From assembly GCA_036508875.1 (NCBI GenBank), contig DATCGP010000068.1, positions 1 through 12,132 on the forward strand: a stretch of 12,132 nt of DNA, written 5' to 3'. Below, one piece after another: positions 5,511-11,931 of the stretch. The first letter of the stretch is position 1. Each line of letters starts with the position of its first letter. This stretch comes from PALSA-660 sp036508875 (GTDB taxonomy: Bacteria; Actinomycetota; Coriobacteriia; Anaerosomatales; PALSA-660). Under the pieces are notes generated by a model. It was not told where the DNA came from. It made no database searches and saw only the letters and a list, made by a program, of their open reading frames with translations. A program made the translations under genes and the position numbers.

Positions 5511-6629
5511 TTGAGACTGCCGGTCGGCCCGGCACGTTTCCTGAAGACTCAGCACCTCGTCGCAGCCTTACTCGTAGCAGTCCTGGGACTCGCAGGCATC
5601 ACTGGATTCGTAGGGGCCCGAAAGAGCGTGACGCTCGTCGTCGATGGCACTTCGACGACGGTCTTCACGCAGAGCCAGACCGTCGCCGCGCTCCTTTCGG
5701 AGTCCGTGGTCCCGGTGGCTTTCGGCGACCTCGTCAGCCCCACGGTGGGATCCGCGCTCGATGAGGGTGCGGTCGTCGTCGTCCGCCACGGTGTCGCCGT
5801 GACTCTGGACCTCGCGGGCCAGATCATCCCGCTGCGGGTGTTCGGCCGTACCGTCGCCGACGCGCTCGTGATGGCCGGCCTGGATCCGACCGGTGGCATC
5901 AGCACCGATCCGGCGCTCGACGCGCCTCTCGCCGACGGCATGACGATCATCGCCAAGGACGTATTCTTCCGCGTGTCCGAGGAGGAGGTCGTCGTCCCGT
6001 TCGATACCGATGTCAGCGGCGACCCGATGCTGGCCACCGGCAAGCGCGTCGTCGTCACCAAGGGGAAGAACGGGTCTGCCGTGCGCGTCTGGCAGGTGCT
6101 CGTGACCGGCGGCATCGAGGGGCAGCGCACCTTGAAGGCCGAGACGGTCATCAACGCTCCGGTCACCGAGGTCGTCCGAGTAGGCACGAAGCAGGCGTTC
6201 CGTCAGATCCTGGTCGCGGGCAAGAGGGCGTCGGGCGGATCGGCGTCGTCGTATGCGCCCCCGGTCGTAGGCCGCGTGATCGAGGTCGAGGCGACGGCGT
6301 ACACGCCGTACGCGTGCGGTGTGAACGCCGATTGGATCGCATGGCGCCGTCGCCTGTTCAGCATCCCCGCAGGCTGGGGTGTGGTCGCCGTCGACAAGCA
6401 CGTCATCCCGCTCGGGACCCGACTGTTCGTGGAGGGCTACGGCTACGCCGTGGCCGCCGATACCGGGCAGGCGATCCACGGCAACAAGATCGACGTCTGC
6501 TTCTGGGGCGCGACTCTCGGCGCCGCCACTCCGAGCGAGGCCTCCGCGGCGCAGGAAGCGGCCGCACGGTCGCTGGCCAGCCGCTGGGGCCGCAAGCGCG
6601 GGCTGTGCGTCACCATCCTCGGCGGCTGA
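5511..6629 (+). CDS. YabE/RpfB-like cell-wall protein: DUF348, G5 and 3D domains
   Basis: A 372-residue exported or membrane-anchored peptidoglycan-remodelling protein. Residues 16-36 are a single hydrophobic anchor or signal. Two ubiquitin-like DUF348 repeats follow (about 39-80 and 94-140), then a G5 domain (about 150-228), a flexible Ser/Gly linker and a C-terminal 3D (MltA-like lytic transglycosylase) domain. The three aspartates that name the domain are D295 (VVAVDKHVIPLG), D317 (AADTG) and D328 (GNKID). Two departures are visible: the usual short Thr/Gly segment after TAYTPY is replaced by VNADWIAWRRRLFSIPAGWG (271-290), and about 30 Ala-rich residues are inserted before the final WGRK...VTIL strand. 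The start is TTG at 5511, four bases after AGGGGGAG. In B. subtilis yabE lies in the same place before ksgA; no rnmV is present between them here. The protein resembles YabE more than true Rpf, because no lysozyme-like domain is present. Confidence 0.9.
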   Translation: MRLPVGPARFLKTQHLVAALLVAVLGLAGITGFVGARKSVTLVVDGTSTTVFTQSQTVAALLSESVVPVAFGDLVSPTVGSALDEGAVVVVRHGVAVTLDLAGQIIPLRVFGRTVADALVMAGLDPTGGISTDPALDAPLADGMTIIAKDVFFRVSEEEVVVPFDTDVSGDPMLATGKRVVVTKGKNGSAVRVWQVLVTGGIEGQRTLKAETVINAPVTEVVRVGTKQAFRQILVAGKRASGGSASSYAPPVVGRVIEVEATAYTPYACGVNADWIAWRRRLFSIPAGWGVVAVDKHVIPLGTRLFVEGYGYAVAADTGQAIHGNKIDVCFWGATLGAATPSEASAAQEAAARSLASRWGRKRGLCVTILGG

Positions 6630-6634
6630 TCCTC

Positions 6635-7501
6635 TTGGCCACGTCCCGGTTCGCGACTCCCTCGGCGACCCGAGCGGTGCTCGAATCGCATGGCCTCGCG
6701 CTCAAGAAGTCCCTGGGCCAGCACTTCCTGGTCGACGGGAACATCGTTGGCAAGATCCTCGACCTGGCCGGCCTGACCCGTGACACGCCGGTGCTCGAGA
6801 TCGGGCCCGGCATCGGCACGCTGACGGTCGCACTTTGTGCGGAGGCCGGAGCCGTGGTGGCGGTCGAGCGCGACACCGACCTGCTCCCCGCGCTCGATGA
6901 CGTGGCGGCCGAGTGCGGCAACCTCACCGTAGTGCGCGCCGACGCGGTCAGCGTCGCACCAGACCTGCTCCTCACGCCGCTCGGGCCGCCGGTGGCGCTC
7001 GTGGCCAACCTTCCGTACGGGGTGGCCGCCACCGTGGTCCTGCGGTCGTTCGAGAAGATGCCTTCGATCGTCAGCGCCACCGTGATGGTGCAGGCCGAGG
7101 TCGCGCAGCGGATGGCGGCCGCGCCCGGCCGCAAGGACTACGGCGCGTACACCGTGAAGCTCCGCATGTTCGCGGAACCTTCGGGCAGCTTCGCGGTGCC
7201 TCGCACGTGCTTCATGCCGCCGCCCCGCGTGGACTCCACGGTGCTGCGCCTCGACCGGGTCATGCGGACCGAGTCGGATCAGCAGCGCAGGTCGGCGGTG
7301 ACGCTCGTGGAGGCGGCGTTCTCGCAGCGCCGCAAGACGCTGCGCAACAGCGTCCTGGCCGCGACCGGCTGGGAAGGCGCCGTCTTCGACGATGCGCTCG
7401 CCAAGGCCGGCATCGACGGCAGGAGGCGCGCCGAGACTCTGAGCGTGGACGAGTTCTTCGCATTGGCTACGGCAGCGGCCGAGTATGGACTCAGTGATTG
7501 A
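6635..7501 (+). CDS. rsmA: 16S rRNA (adenine1518-N6/adenine1519-N6)-dimethyltransferase RsmA/KsgA
   Basis: Dimethylates A1518 and A1519 in the helix-45 loop of 16S rRNA, a late quality-control step in 30S assembly. The 288-residue protein has KKSLGQHFLVDGN near residues 22-34, the SAM-binding VLEIGPGIGTL from residue 53, the catalytic NLPYG at 125-129 (NLPY motif) and FSQRRKTLRN from 229. The start is TTG at 6635, five bases after the previous stop. It gives an N-terminus that aligns in length with B. subtilis KsgA up to KKSLGQ, and GGCGG (6621-6625) inside the end of the previous gene can serve as ribosome binding site. The larger open frame starting at 6314 overlaps the 3D domain and is not real. 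The stop TGA (7499-7501) overlaps the -35 box of the veg promoter. Loss of KsgA is the classical route to kasugamycin resistance; nothing here suggests loss of activity. Confidence 0.96.
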   Translation: MATSRFATPSATRAVLESHGLALKKSLGQHFLVDGNIVGKILDLAGLTRDTPVLEIGPGIGTLTVALCAEAGAVVAVERDTDLLPALDDVAAECGNLTVVRADAVSVAPDLLLTPLGPPVALVANLPYGVAATVVLRSFEKMPSIVSATVMVQAEVAQRMAAAPGRKDYGAYTVKLRMFAEPSGSFAVPRTCFMPPPRVDSTVLRLDRVMRTESDQQRRSAVTLVEAAFSQRRKTLRNSVLAATGWEGAVFDDALAKAGIDGRRRAETLSVDEFFALATAAAEYGLSD

Positions 7502-7526
7502 AAAAACCGCCTCTGACCTGTATAAT
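7498..7526 (+). promoter_or_regulatory. Near-consensus sigma70-type promoter of veg
   Basis: TTGAAA (7498-7503), an exact 17-base spacer and TATAAT (7521-7526). The -10 is perfect and the -35 differs from consensus at one base. It is the clearest promoter in the window and stands out against the GC-rich background. The -35 overlaps the rsmA stop codon. Transcription should start near 7532-7534, giving a ~36-base leader to the veg ATG. In B. subtilis the veg promoter is also an unusually strong sigmaA promoter. Confidence 0.88.
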
Positions 7527-7558
7527 CTCTCAGAATCTGTGTACTGGAAGGGCGGTTT
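7504..7558. repeat. 8-bp inverted repeat spanning the veg promoter
   Basis: AAACCGCC (7504-7511) and its exact reverse complement GGCGGTTT (7551-7558) flank the -10 box and the expected transcription start, with arm centres 47 bp apart. The left arm is in the promoter spacer and would not be transcribed; the right arm is in the leader next to the ribosome binding site. The spacing is suitable for a regulator bound at two half-sites, but chance cannot be excluded. Confidence 0.5.
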
Positions 7559-7568
7559 GGTGGAAACC

Positions 7569-7841
7569 ATGAATCAGATCGAGGTCGTCGGCCGCATCCG
7601 GAGTGACCTTCAGTCGTTGATGGGTACGCGCATGCGGCTCCGCGCGAATATGGGCCGCTCCAAGATAGTCGAGCGCGAGGGCGTCCTCGAAGAGACGCAC
7701 CCCAGCCTGTTCGTCGTCAAGGTCGAGGAGAAGCGCGAGCGCACCGCCCGCGTGTCCTACTCGTACGTCGACGTGCTCACCGGTACCGTGGAACTCACGC
7801 ATCCCACCACGGGCGAGAGCGTCTTCCCCTGGCTGAACTAG
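7569..7841 (+). CDS. veg: Veg protein (biofilm-associated regulator family)
   Basis: A 90-residue homologue of B. subtilis Veg. The conserved core GTRMRLRANMGRSKIVEREG, then VLEETHPSLFVVKVE and RVSYSYVDVLTGTVELT, aligns with the Bacillus protein almost without gaps. In B. subtilis Veg promotes biofilm matrix gene expression, by a route reported to involve the repressor SinR; whether that holds here is unknown, and no sinR is visible. The ATG at 7569 fits the family N-terminus (18 residues before the GTRM segment, against 16 in Bacillus) and has GGTGGA (7559-7564) before it. An in-frame GTG at 7560 with GGAAGGG upstream is the main alternative. The start at 7485 would lie upstream of the promoter and is excluded. 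The gene has its own strong promoter and is followed by a strong hairpin, so it is probably an abundant, largely monocistronic transcript. The protein family is mostly known from Firmicutes. Confidence 0.93.
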   Translation: MNQIEVVGRIRSDLQSLMGTRMRLRANMGRSKIVEREGVLEETHPSLFVVKVEEKRERTARVSYSYVDVLTGTVELTHPTTGESVFPWLN

Positions 7842-7872
7842 CGGCGCTCCTGCTCACCTGATCGAGATCCGA

Positions 7873-7913
7873 CGGGCGCGGTACCCCACTGATGGTGGCG
7901 GTGACCGCGCCCG
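7873..7913 (+). terminator. Strong long hairpin between veg and ispE
   Basis: A 10-bp perfect outer stem, CGGGCGCGGT (7873-7882) with ACCGCGCCCG (7904-7913), encloses ACC/GGT and CCAC/GTGG pairs with single-base bulges at 7899 and 7903 and a TGATG loop (7890-7894). In total this is about 17 bp of nearly continuous pairing. No T-run follows. It could end the strong veg transcript without a U-tract, or act as a structured leader element just 5' of the ispE ribosome binding site (GGAAG, 7921-7925). Confidence 0.55.
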
Positions 7914-7937
7914 ATCACTAGGAAGTGACAGTCGCCG

Positions 7938-8852
7938 ATGAGTTCTCTGATCGCGCCCGCCAAGCTCACGCTGTACCTCGCCGTCGGGCAGACCCGCCCC
8001 GACGGCTACCACGCGCTCGCCGTCGTGTTCTGCGCGCTCGAGGACGGCGACAGCGTCCACGTGGAGCCGGCGCCCCGTCTGTCGCTCGCCTGCGAGGCCG
8101 ATGTGGGCGTCGCCGAGCAGGACAACCTGGCGTGGCGCGCAGCGGTCGCGATGGGGGACGCGTTCGGACGGTCGCCCGACTTCGCCGTCCGGATCGAGAA
8201 GCGCATCCCGGCAGGCGGAGGCCTCGGCGGCGGTAGCGGCGACGCGGCCGCGGTCATCGCGTCCATCGCCGCGTCGTGGGGCGTGGACCGCGACGATCCG
8301 CGCCTGGAGGCGGCCGCCCGCACGGTGGGCGCCGACGTCGCCTTCCCGCTGCGCGGGGGATGCGCTGTCTACGCGGGGCGCGGTGACGTGCTCAAGCGGA
8401 CGCTGCCGGTGCCGCCGATACACCTGGCGGTGGTCTCGGCCGGCGAGCCGGTATCGACCGCGGCGGCGTACGAGGCGTTCGACGAGCAGCCGCGCCTCGC
8501 GGTCCCCGGCCCACGCAGCGTCACCGACGCGCTCGTTTTCCGCGACCCGGCGGCGCTGGGCGCGGCGCTCTTCAACAACATGACCGCTACGGCGTGCAGC
8601 CTCGCGCCGTCCGTCGCCGAGACCCTCTCGTTCGTGCAGTCGGCGGAGGCCTGTCTCGGTGCCGCGGTGGCCGGCAGCGGGTCGGCCGTGTTCGGCGTGT
8701 TCGCCGAGCCTGAGACGGCACAGGCGGCCGCGCAAGCCGCGGCCGCACGCGGCTGGTGGTCACTAGCCACGCGGCCGCGCGCGCGCGGGACGCTCGACGA
8801 GACGATGGGCGTTCGCGAACCCGCGCCGCCCCGGCATCCCCGGGGGCGATGA
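7938..8852 (+). CDS. ispE: 4-diphosphocytidyl-2-C-methyl-D-erythritol kinase IspE
   Basis: Phosphorylates CDP-methylerythritol in the MEP pathway to isopentenyl diphosphate, which supplies undecaprenyl carriers and quinones. The 304-residue GHMP kinase has APAKLTLYLAVGQTRPDGYH at the N-terminus, with the catalytic-region lysine K9, the ATP loop PAGGGLGGGSGDAAA starting at residue 91 (second Ser of the usual GGGSSDAA is Gly here) and GADVAF with the expected catalytic Asp at D133, then a GSGSAVFGVF motif near the C-terminus. The ATG at 7938 is the first start codon after an in-frame TGA at 7926. GGAAG (7921-7925) lies a little far upstream (12 bases). The C-terminal ~25 residues are Arg/Pro-rich and probably disordered. 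It sits between veg and spoVG as in Bacillus, but without purR and yabJ. Confidence 0.95.
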   Translation: MSSLIAPAKLTLYLAVGQTRPDGYHALAVVFCALEDGDSVHVEPAPRLSLACEADVGVAEQDNLAWRAAVAMGDAFGRSPDFAVRIEKRIPAGGGLGGGSGDAAAVIASIAASWGVDRDDPRLEAAARTVGADVAFPLRGGCAVYAGRGDVLKRTLPVPPIHLAVVSAGEPVSTAAAYEAFDEQPRLAVPGPRSVTDALVFRDPAALGAALFNNMTATACSLAPSVAETLSFVQSAEACLGAAVAGSGSAVFGVFAEPETAQAAAQAAAARGWWSLATRPRARGTLDETMGVREPAPPRHPRGR

Positions 8853-8871
8853 CCGGCTCGGTGCCATTCGT

Positions 8872-8898
8872 CGGAAGCGTGCAGGGATGCGCCTTCCG
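8872..8898 (+). terminator. Weak hairpin between ispE and spoVG
   Basis: CGGAAG (8872-8877) pairs with CTTCCG (8893-8898) around a 15-base loop, 20 bases after the ispE stop. No T-run follows. The rest of the 117-base spacer (8853-8969) shows no recognisable -10/-35 pair, so spoVG may be read through from ispE or use a promoter type I cannot recognise. Low confidence. Confidence 0.25.
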
Positions 8899-8969
8899 GC
8901 GGCGAAACTCGCACGTGGGGGAACGGACCGCATGGGTGGATGCGTGCCAATGACGGGGGAGTGCGAACC

Positions 8970-9284
8970 GTGGAGGTCACCAAGGTCAGCCTGCGTGCCG
9001 TCGCGATGAACAAGGTCTGCGCCATCGCGAGTGTCGTGCTGGACGACGCGTTCGTCGTCCACGACTTGCGGGTCGTCAACGGCGAGAAGGGGCTGTTCGT
9101 GGCCATGCCTTCCCGGAAGCTGCCGAACGGCGACTTCCGGGACATATGCCACCCGATCAACGCCGAGGCGCGTCAGCATCTCCAGGATGCTGTCCTGAGC
9201 CAGTTCCAGAGCGACGGCGGCCTGGAGTACTTCCAGAGCCCCGAGGCGCTCTCAGCGGTCCACGTGGCGCCTGTCTTCGAGTGA
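8970..9284 (+). CDS. spoVG: SpoVG family regulator
   Basis: A 104-residue SpoVG homologue, a small nucleic-acid-binding regulator that affects septation, sporulation and cell-surface genes in Firmicutes and virulence factors in staphylococci and Borrelia. The start is GTG at 8970, giving MEVTKVSLRAV, which aligns exactly with the Bacillus N-terminus. GGGGGAG (8955-8961) lies eight bases upstream. The ATG at 8940 adds ten residues with no family match. Conserved stretches are AIASVVLDDAFVVHDLRVVN, GLFVAMPSRKLPNGDFRDI and HPINAEAR...IQDAVL-like HLQDAVLSQF. The last ~20 residues extend a little beyond B. subtilis SpoVG (97 residues) and are not conserved. The place before glmU and prs is the Firmicutes position. 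No sporulation genes are visible in the window, so the name does not imply sporulation. Confidence 0.95.
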   Translation: MEVTKVSLRAVAMNKVCAIASVVLDDAFVVHDLRVVNGEKGLFVAMPSRKLPNGDFRDICHPINAEARQHLQDAVLSQFQSDGGLEYFQSPEALSAVHVAPVFE

Positions 9285-9313
9285 GCGGCGCCTCGTTCCA
9301 CGCGCCTGTGTCG

Positions 9314-9332
9314 GGAGCGTGACGGACGCTCC
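9314..9332 (+). terminator. Hairpin after spoVG
   Basis: GGAGCGT (9314-9320) and ACGCTCC (9326-9332) form a perfect 7-bp stem with a GACGG loop, 29 bases after the spoVG stop and upstream of the tRNA promoter region. No T-run follows. The location fits an end of the spoVG transcript. Confidence 0.45.
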
Positions 9333-9362
9333 AGCCCGGCCGGTCCGGTGCGGGGCCTCTGG

Positions 9363-9368
9363 TACACT
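9363..9368 (+). promoter_or_regulatory. Putative -10 box of tRNA-Gln
   Basis: GGTACACT contains TACACT at 9363-9368, 13 bases before the mature tRNA 5' end, and resembles the hexamer at 5456. No convincing -35 hexamer is seen 16-18 bases upstream. Confidence 0.35.
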
Positions 9369-9381
9369 TCCCGCGTAGTCT

Positions 9382-9456
9382 TGGGGCGTGGCCAAGCGGT
9401 AAGGCAGGGGACTTTGGATCCCCTATTCGCAGGTTCGAATCCTGCCGCCCCAGCCA
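9382..9456 (+). tRNA. tRNA-Gln (anticodon UUG)
   Basis: A complete cloverleaf can be drawn. The acceptor stem is TGGGGCG (9382-9388) with CGCCCCA (9446-9452), the discriminator G is at 9453 and CCA is encoded at 9454-9456. The D-arm is GCC...GGC. The anticodon stem is GGGGA/TCCCC (9407-9411, 9419-9423) with loop CTTTGGA, giving anticodon TTG at 9414-9416 (reads CAA, and CAG by wobble). The T-arm is GCAGG-TTCGAAT-CCTGC (9429-9445). The U1-A72 acceptor pair is typical of tRNA-Gln. It lies in the gap between spoVG and glmU, where Bacillus has no tRNA gene. Confidence 0.97.
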
Positions 9457-9471
9457 CCTGACCTCAAGGCC

Positions 9472-9492
9472 CGGGCCGATCCACATGGCCCG
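9472..9492 (+). terminator. Hairpin after tRNA-Gln
   Basis: CGGGCC (9472-9477) and GGCCCG (9487-9492) form a 6-bp stem with a 9-base loop, 15 bases after the tRNA CCA end and 30 bases before glmU. The overlapping palindrome GGCCCGGGCC (9468-9477) offers an alternative fold. No T-run follows, so it may end the tRNA transcript or be a processing structure in a tRNA-glmU transcript. Confidence 0.3.
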
Positions 9493-9522
9493 CGTTGCAC
9501 CACCGGTGATCAAGGAGTGCTG

Positions 9523-10899
9523 TTGAAGCAGGCCGCCGCTATCGTCCTCGCCGCAGGCGAAGGCACCCGGATGCGGTCCTCGCTCCCCAAGGTCGCACAC
9601 GAGATCCTGGGCGTGCCTCTGGTCCGCTACGTGATCGACGCCGCGCGCGACGCCGGTGTCGCCCGGATCGTGACCGTGGTGGGCGCCCGCGCCGACGCCG
9701 TCGGTGCGCTCGCGAGTGACACCGAGATCGCCGTGCAAGCCGAGCGTCTGGGCACCGGCCACGCCGTGGCGAGCGCCCGAGCGGCTCTCGAAGGCTTCGC
9801 CGGGCCTGTGCTCGTGCTCGCGGGTGACGTGCCCCTGCTGCGGGCGGAGACGCTCGCACGCCTCTTGGAAGTGCAGGCAGGCACCGGGGCCGCGTGCGTC
9901 GTGCTGACGGCGCGCTTCCCCGATCCGACGGGGTATGGCCGCGTCATCCGCGGTGAGGGCGGGCAGGTGACCGGGATCGTCGAGCAGCGGGACCTGGGCG
10001 AAGCGAACCTCTCGTGCGGCGAGTGCAACGCGGGCGTCTACTGTTTCGACGCTGAGCGGATGTTCTCCGCGCTCGAGCGCGTGACGCCGCACAACGCCCA
10101 GGGCGAGTACTACCTTACCGACACGATCGCGATCCTGCGTTCCGACGGACTTGCCGTCGATACGGTCGCCCTCGAGAACGCCGACGAGGCGCACGGCATC
10201 AACACGCGGGTGCAGCTCGCCCACGCAGCGCGCCTCATGCAGCACCGGATCAACGTCGGCCACATGCTCGCCGGCGTGACGATGACGGACCCGTCTCTGG
10301 TGTGGATCGGCCCCAACGTCGTACTCGGCCGTGACGTGGTGATCGAGCCGATGTCGGAGCTCATCGGCGCGACCGAGGTCGCCGATGGGGCGCGGATCGG
10401 TCCGAGCACACGGATGCGCGACAGCTACGTCGGCGCCGGCGCGGTGGTCGAACAGTCGATCGTGCGAGAGGCGCGGATCGGCGAACGCGCGAGCGTGGGT
10501 CCGAACGCGTACCTCCGTCCGGGGACCGTCCTGGGTGCCGGCTCCAAGGCAGGTTCCTTCGTCGAGGTGAAGAACTCGACGATCGGGGAAGGTTCCAAGG
10601 TGCCGCACCTGTCCTACGTGGGCGATGCGACGCTCGGCACAGGCGTCAATGTGGGAGCCGGGTCAATCACCTGCAACTACGACGGGCATGCGAAGAACCG
10701 GACCGTCATCGGCGACGACGCCTTCATCGGTTCGGCTACGATGCTGGTGGCGCCGGTGGAGATCGGCGAAGGTGCGATGACCGCCGCTGGCAGCGCGATC
10801 TCGAAGGACGTGCCCGCGGGCGCCCTCGGGATCGAGCGGGCGCAGCAGCGCAACATCGAGGGCTGGAGAGCACGGCGTAACGCGGAGACCGGCGAGTAG
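9523..10899 (+). CDS. glmU: Bifunctional UDP-N-acetylglucosamine pyrophosphorylase / glucosamine-1-P N-acetyltransferase
   Basis: Makes UDP-GlcNAc, the first dedicated peptidoglycan precursor, by acetylating GlcN-1-P and then adding UMP. The 458-residue protein has the nucleotidyltransferase signature LAAGEGTRMRSSLPK (residues 9-23) and the metal-binding D102 in LAGDVP (E. coli D105). After a linker near residue 230-250 comes a left-handed beta-helix of hexapeptide repeats with the acetyltransferase motif VPHLSYVGD, where H362 matches catalytic H363 of E. coli, and GAGSITCNYDG. The length is normal. The start is chosen as TTG at 9523: AAGGAG (9512-9517) lies five bases before it, whereas the GTG at 9517 overlaps that ribosome binding site. 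prs follows after 23 bases, so the two are likely cotranscribed, as in Bacillus. Confidence 0.96.
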   Translation: MKQAAAIVLAAGEGTRMRSSLPKVAHEILGVPLVRYVIDAARDAGVARIVTVVGARADAVGALASDTEIAVQAERLGTGHAVASARAALEGFAGPVLVLAGDVPLLRAETLARLLEVQAGTGAACVVLTARFPDPTGYGRVIRGEGGQVTGIVEQRDLGEANLSCGECNAGVYCFDAERMFSALERVTPHNAQGEYYLTDTIAILRSDGLAVDTVALENADEAHGINTRVQLAHAARLMQHRINVGHMLAGVTMTDPSLVWIGPNVVLGRDVVIEPMSELIGATEVADGARIGPSTRMRDSYVGAGAVVEQSIVREARIGERASVGPNAYLRPGTVLGAGSKAGSFVEVKNSTIGEGSKVPHLSYVGDATLGTGVNVGAGSITCNYDGHAKNRTVIGDDAFIGSATMLVAPVEIGEGAMTAAGSAISKDVPAGALGIERAQQRNIEGWRARRNAETGE

Positions 10900-10922
10900 C
10901 GAAAGGGCGCGAGAGGCTCAAG

Positions 10923-11882
10923 ATGGGCGAAACGAGCAAGCGAATGATGGTCTTCACCGGAACAGCGAACCCGGAGCTCGCGGACGGGATCGCGGCGCAT
11001 CTCGGCATCGAGCTCGGCAAGGTCAAGATCCGCCGTTTCGCCAATGGCGAGATCTACGTCCGCTACCTCGAGAGCGTTCGCGGGGCCGACGTGTTCATCG
11101 TCCAATCGATGTCGTCACCGGTCAACGCCGCGCTGATGGAGCTTCTGATCATGACCGACGCGGCGAGGCGCGCGTCGGCCCGCAGCATCACCGCCGTGAT
11201 CACCCACTACGGCTACGCTCGCCAGGACAAGAAGTCCGCCGCCCGCGAGCCGATCACAGCCAAGCTCGTCGCCGACCTCATCACGGTCGCCGGCGTGGAC
11301 CGGGTCATCACGATGGACCTGCACCAGGGCCAGATACAGGGCTTCTTCAACACGCCGGTCAACCACCTGACCGCGCTGCCGATCATCGCCAGCTACTTCG
11401 AGGACATGCACCTGACCGACTGTTGCGTGGTCTCCCCGGACGTCGGCCGCGTCAAGATGTGCAAGAAGCTCGCGGACATGCTCGGCGCGAGCCTCGCGAT
11501 AATGCACAAGGGCCGCCCAGAGCACAACGTGGCTGAGATCACGCACGTGATCGGCGAGGTCGCCGGCAAGACCTGCATCGTGGCCGACGACATGATCGAC
11601 ACGGCGGGCTCCATCACGGCCGGTGCGAGCGCGCTCATCGCGGCAGGCGCCAAAGAGGTCTATGTCGCCGCGACGCACGGCATCTTCTCGCCGCCGGCGT
11701 TCGAGCGGATCTCCGACTCGCCGATCGTGGAAGTCGTGGTCACGAACACGCTTCCGGTGCCGGAAGAGCATCGCACCGGCAAGCTCCACGTGCTGAGTGT
11801 CGCCCCTCTATTCGCACATGCCATCCAAAACGTCTACGATGACGAGTCCGTGTCCGAACTCTTCGACCCAGATTTCCAGTAG
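10923..11882 (+). CDS. prs: Ribose-phosphate pyrophosphokinase (PRPP synthase)
   Basis: Makes PRPP from ribose-5-phosphate and ATP for purine, pyrimidine, His, Trp and NAD synthesis. The 319-residue length is typical of class I enzymes. Visible motifs are RRFANGEIYVR, YGYARQDKKSAAREPITAKL (from residue 96), DLHQGQIQGFF (from 132), the flexible-loop HKGRPEHNVAEI, in which the Lys and Arg positions of the Bacillus KRR loop are kept and the middle Arg is Gly, and the PRPP-binding loop ADDMIDTAGSITAG (D222, D223, D226). Several normally strict positions are changed from the Bacillus form (DKKSAA for DRKARS, SPDVGRVKMCKK for SPDHGGVTRARK), which looks like an actinobacterial or lineage variant, not a dead enzyme. 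The ATG at 10923 has AGAGG (10912-10916) six bases upstream. Internal ATGs at 10944/10947 are less likely. Confidence 0.95.
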   Translation: MGETSKRMMVFTGTANPELADGIAAHLGIELGKVKIRRFANGEIYVRYLESVRGADVFIVQSMSSPVNAALMELLIMTDAARRASARSITAVITHYGYARQDKKSAAREPITAKLVADLITVAGVDRVITMDLHQGQIQGFFNTPVNHLTALPIIASYFEDMHLTDCCVVSPDVGRVKMCKKLADMLGASLAIMHKGRPEHNVAEITHVIGEVAGKTCIVADDMIDTAGSITAGASALIAAGAKEVYVAATHGIFSPPAFERISDSPIVEVVVTNTLPVPEEHRTGKLHVLSVAPLFAHAIQNVYDDESVSELFDPDFQ

Positions 11883-11931
11883 CGCTGCCTGTTTCGCGAG
11901 GCGCTCAGACGAAAGGAACGTGGCAAGAAAG

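Noticed and set aside
6304..6370. Paired frameshift in the 3D domain explaining the unusual Trp/Arg-rich segment
   Set aside because: Reading the other two frames does not restore a convincing Thr/Gly 3D motif, and flanking residues are in the annotated frame; natural divergence is simpler.
8756..8953. Small open frame between ispE and spoVG
   Set aside because: It overlaps the 3' end of ispE in another frame and has no ribosome binding site or recognisable motif.
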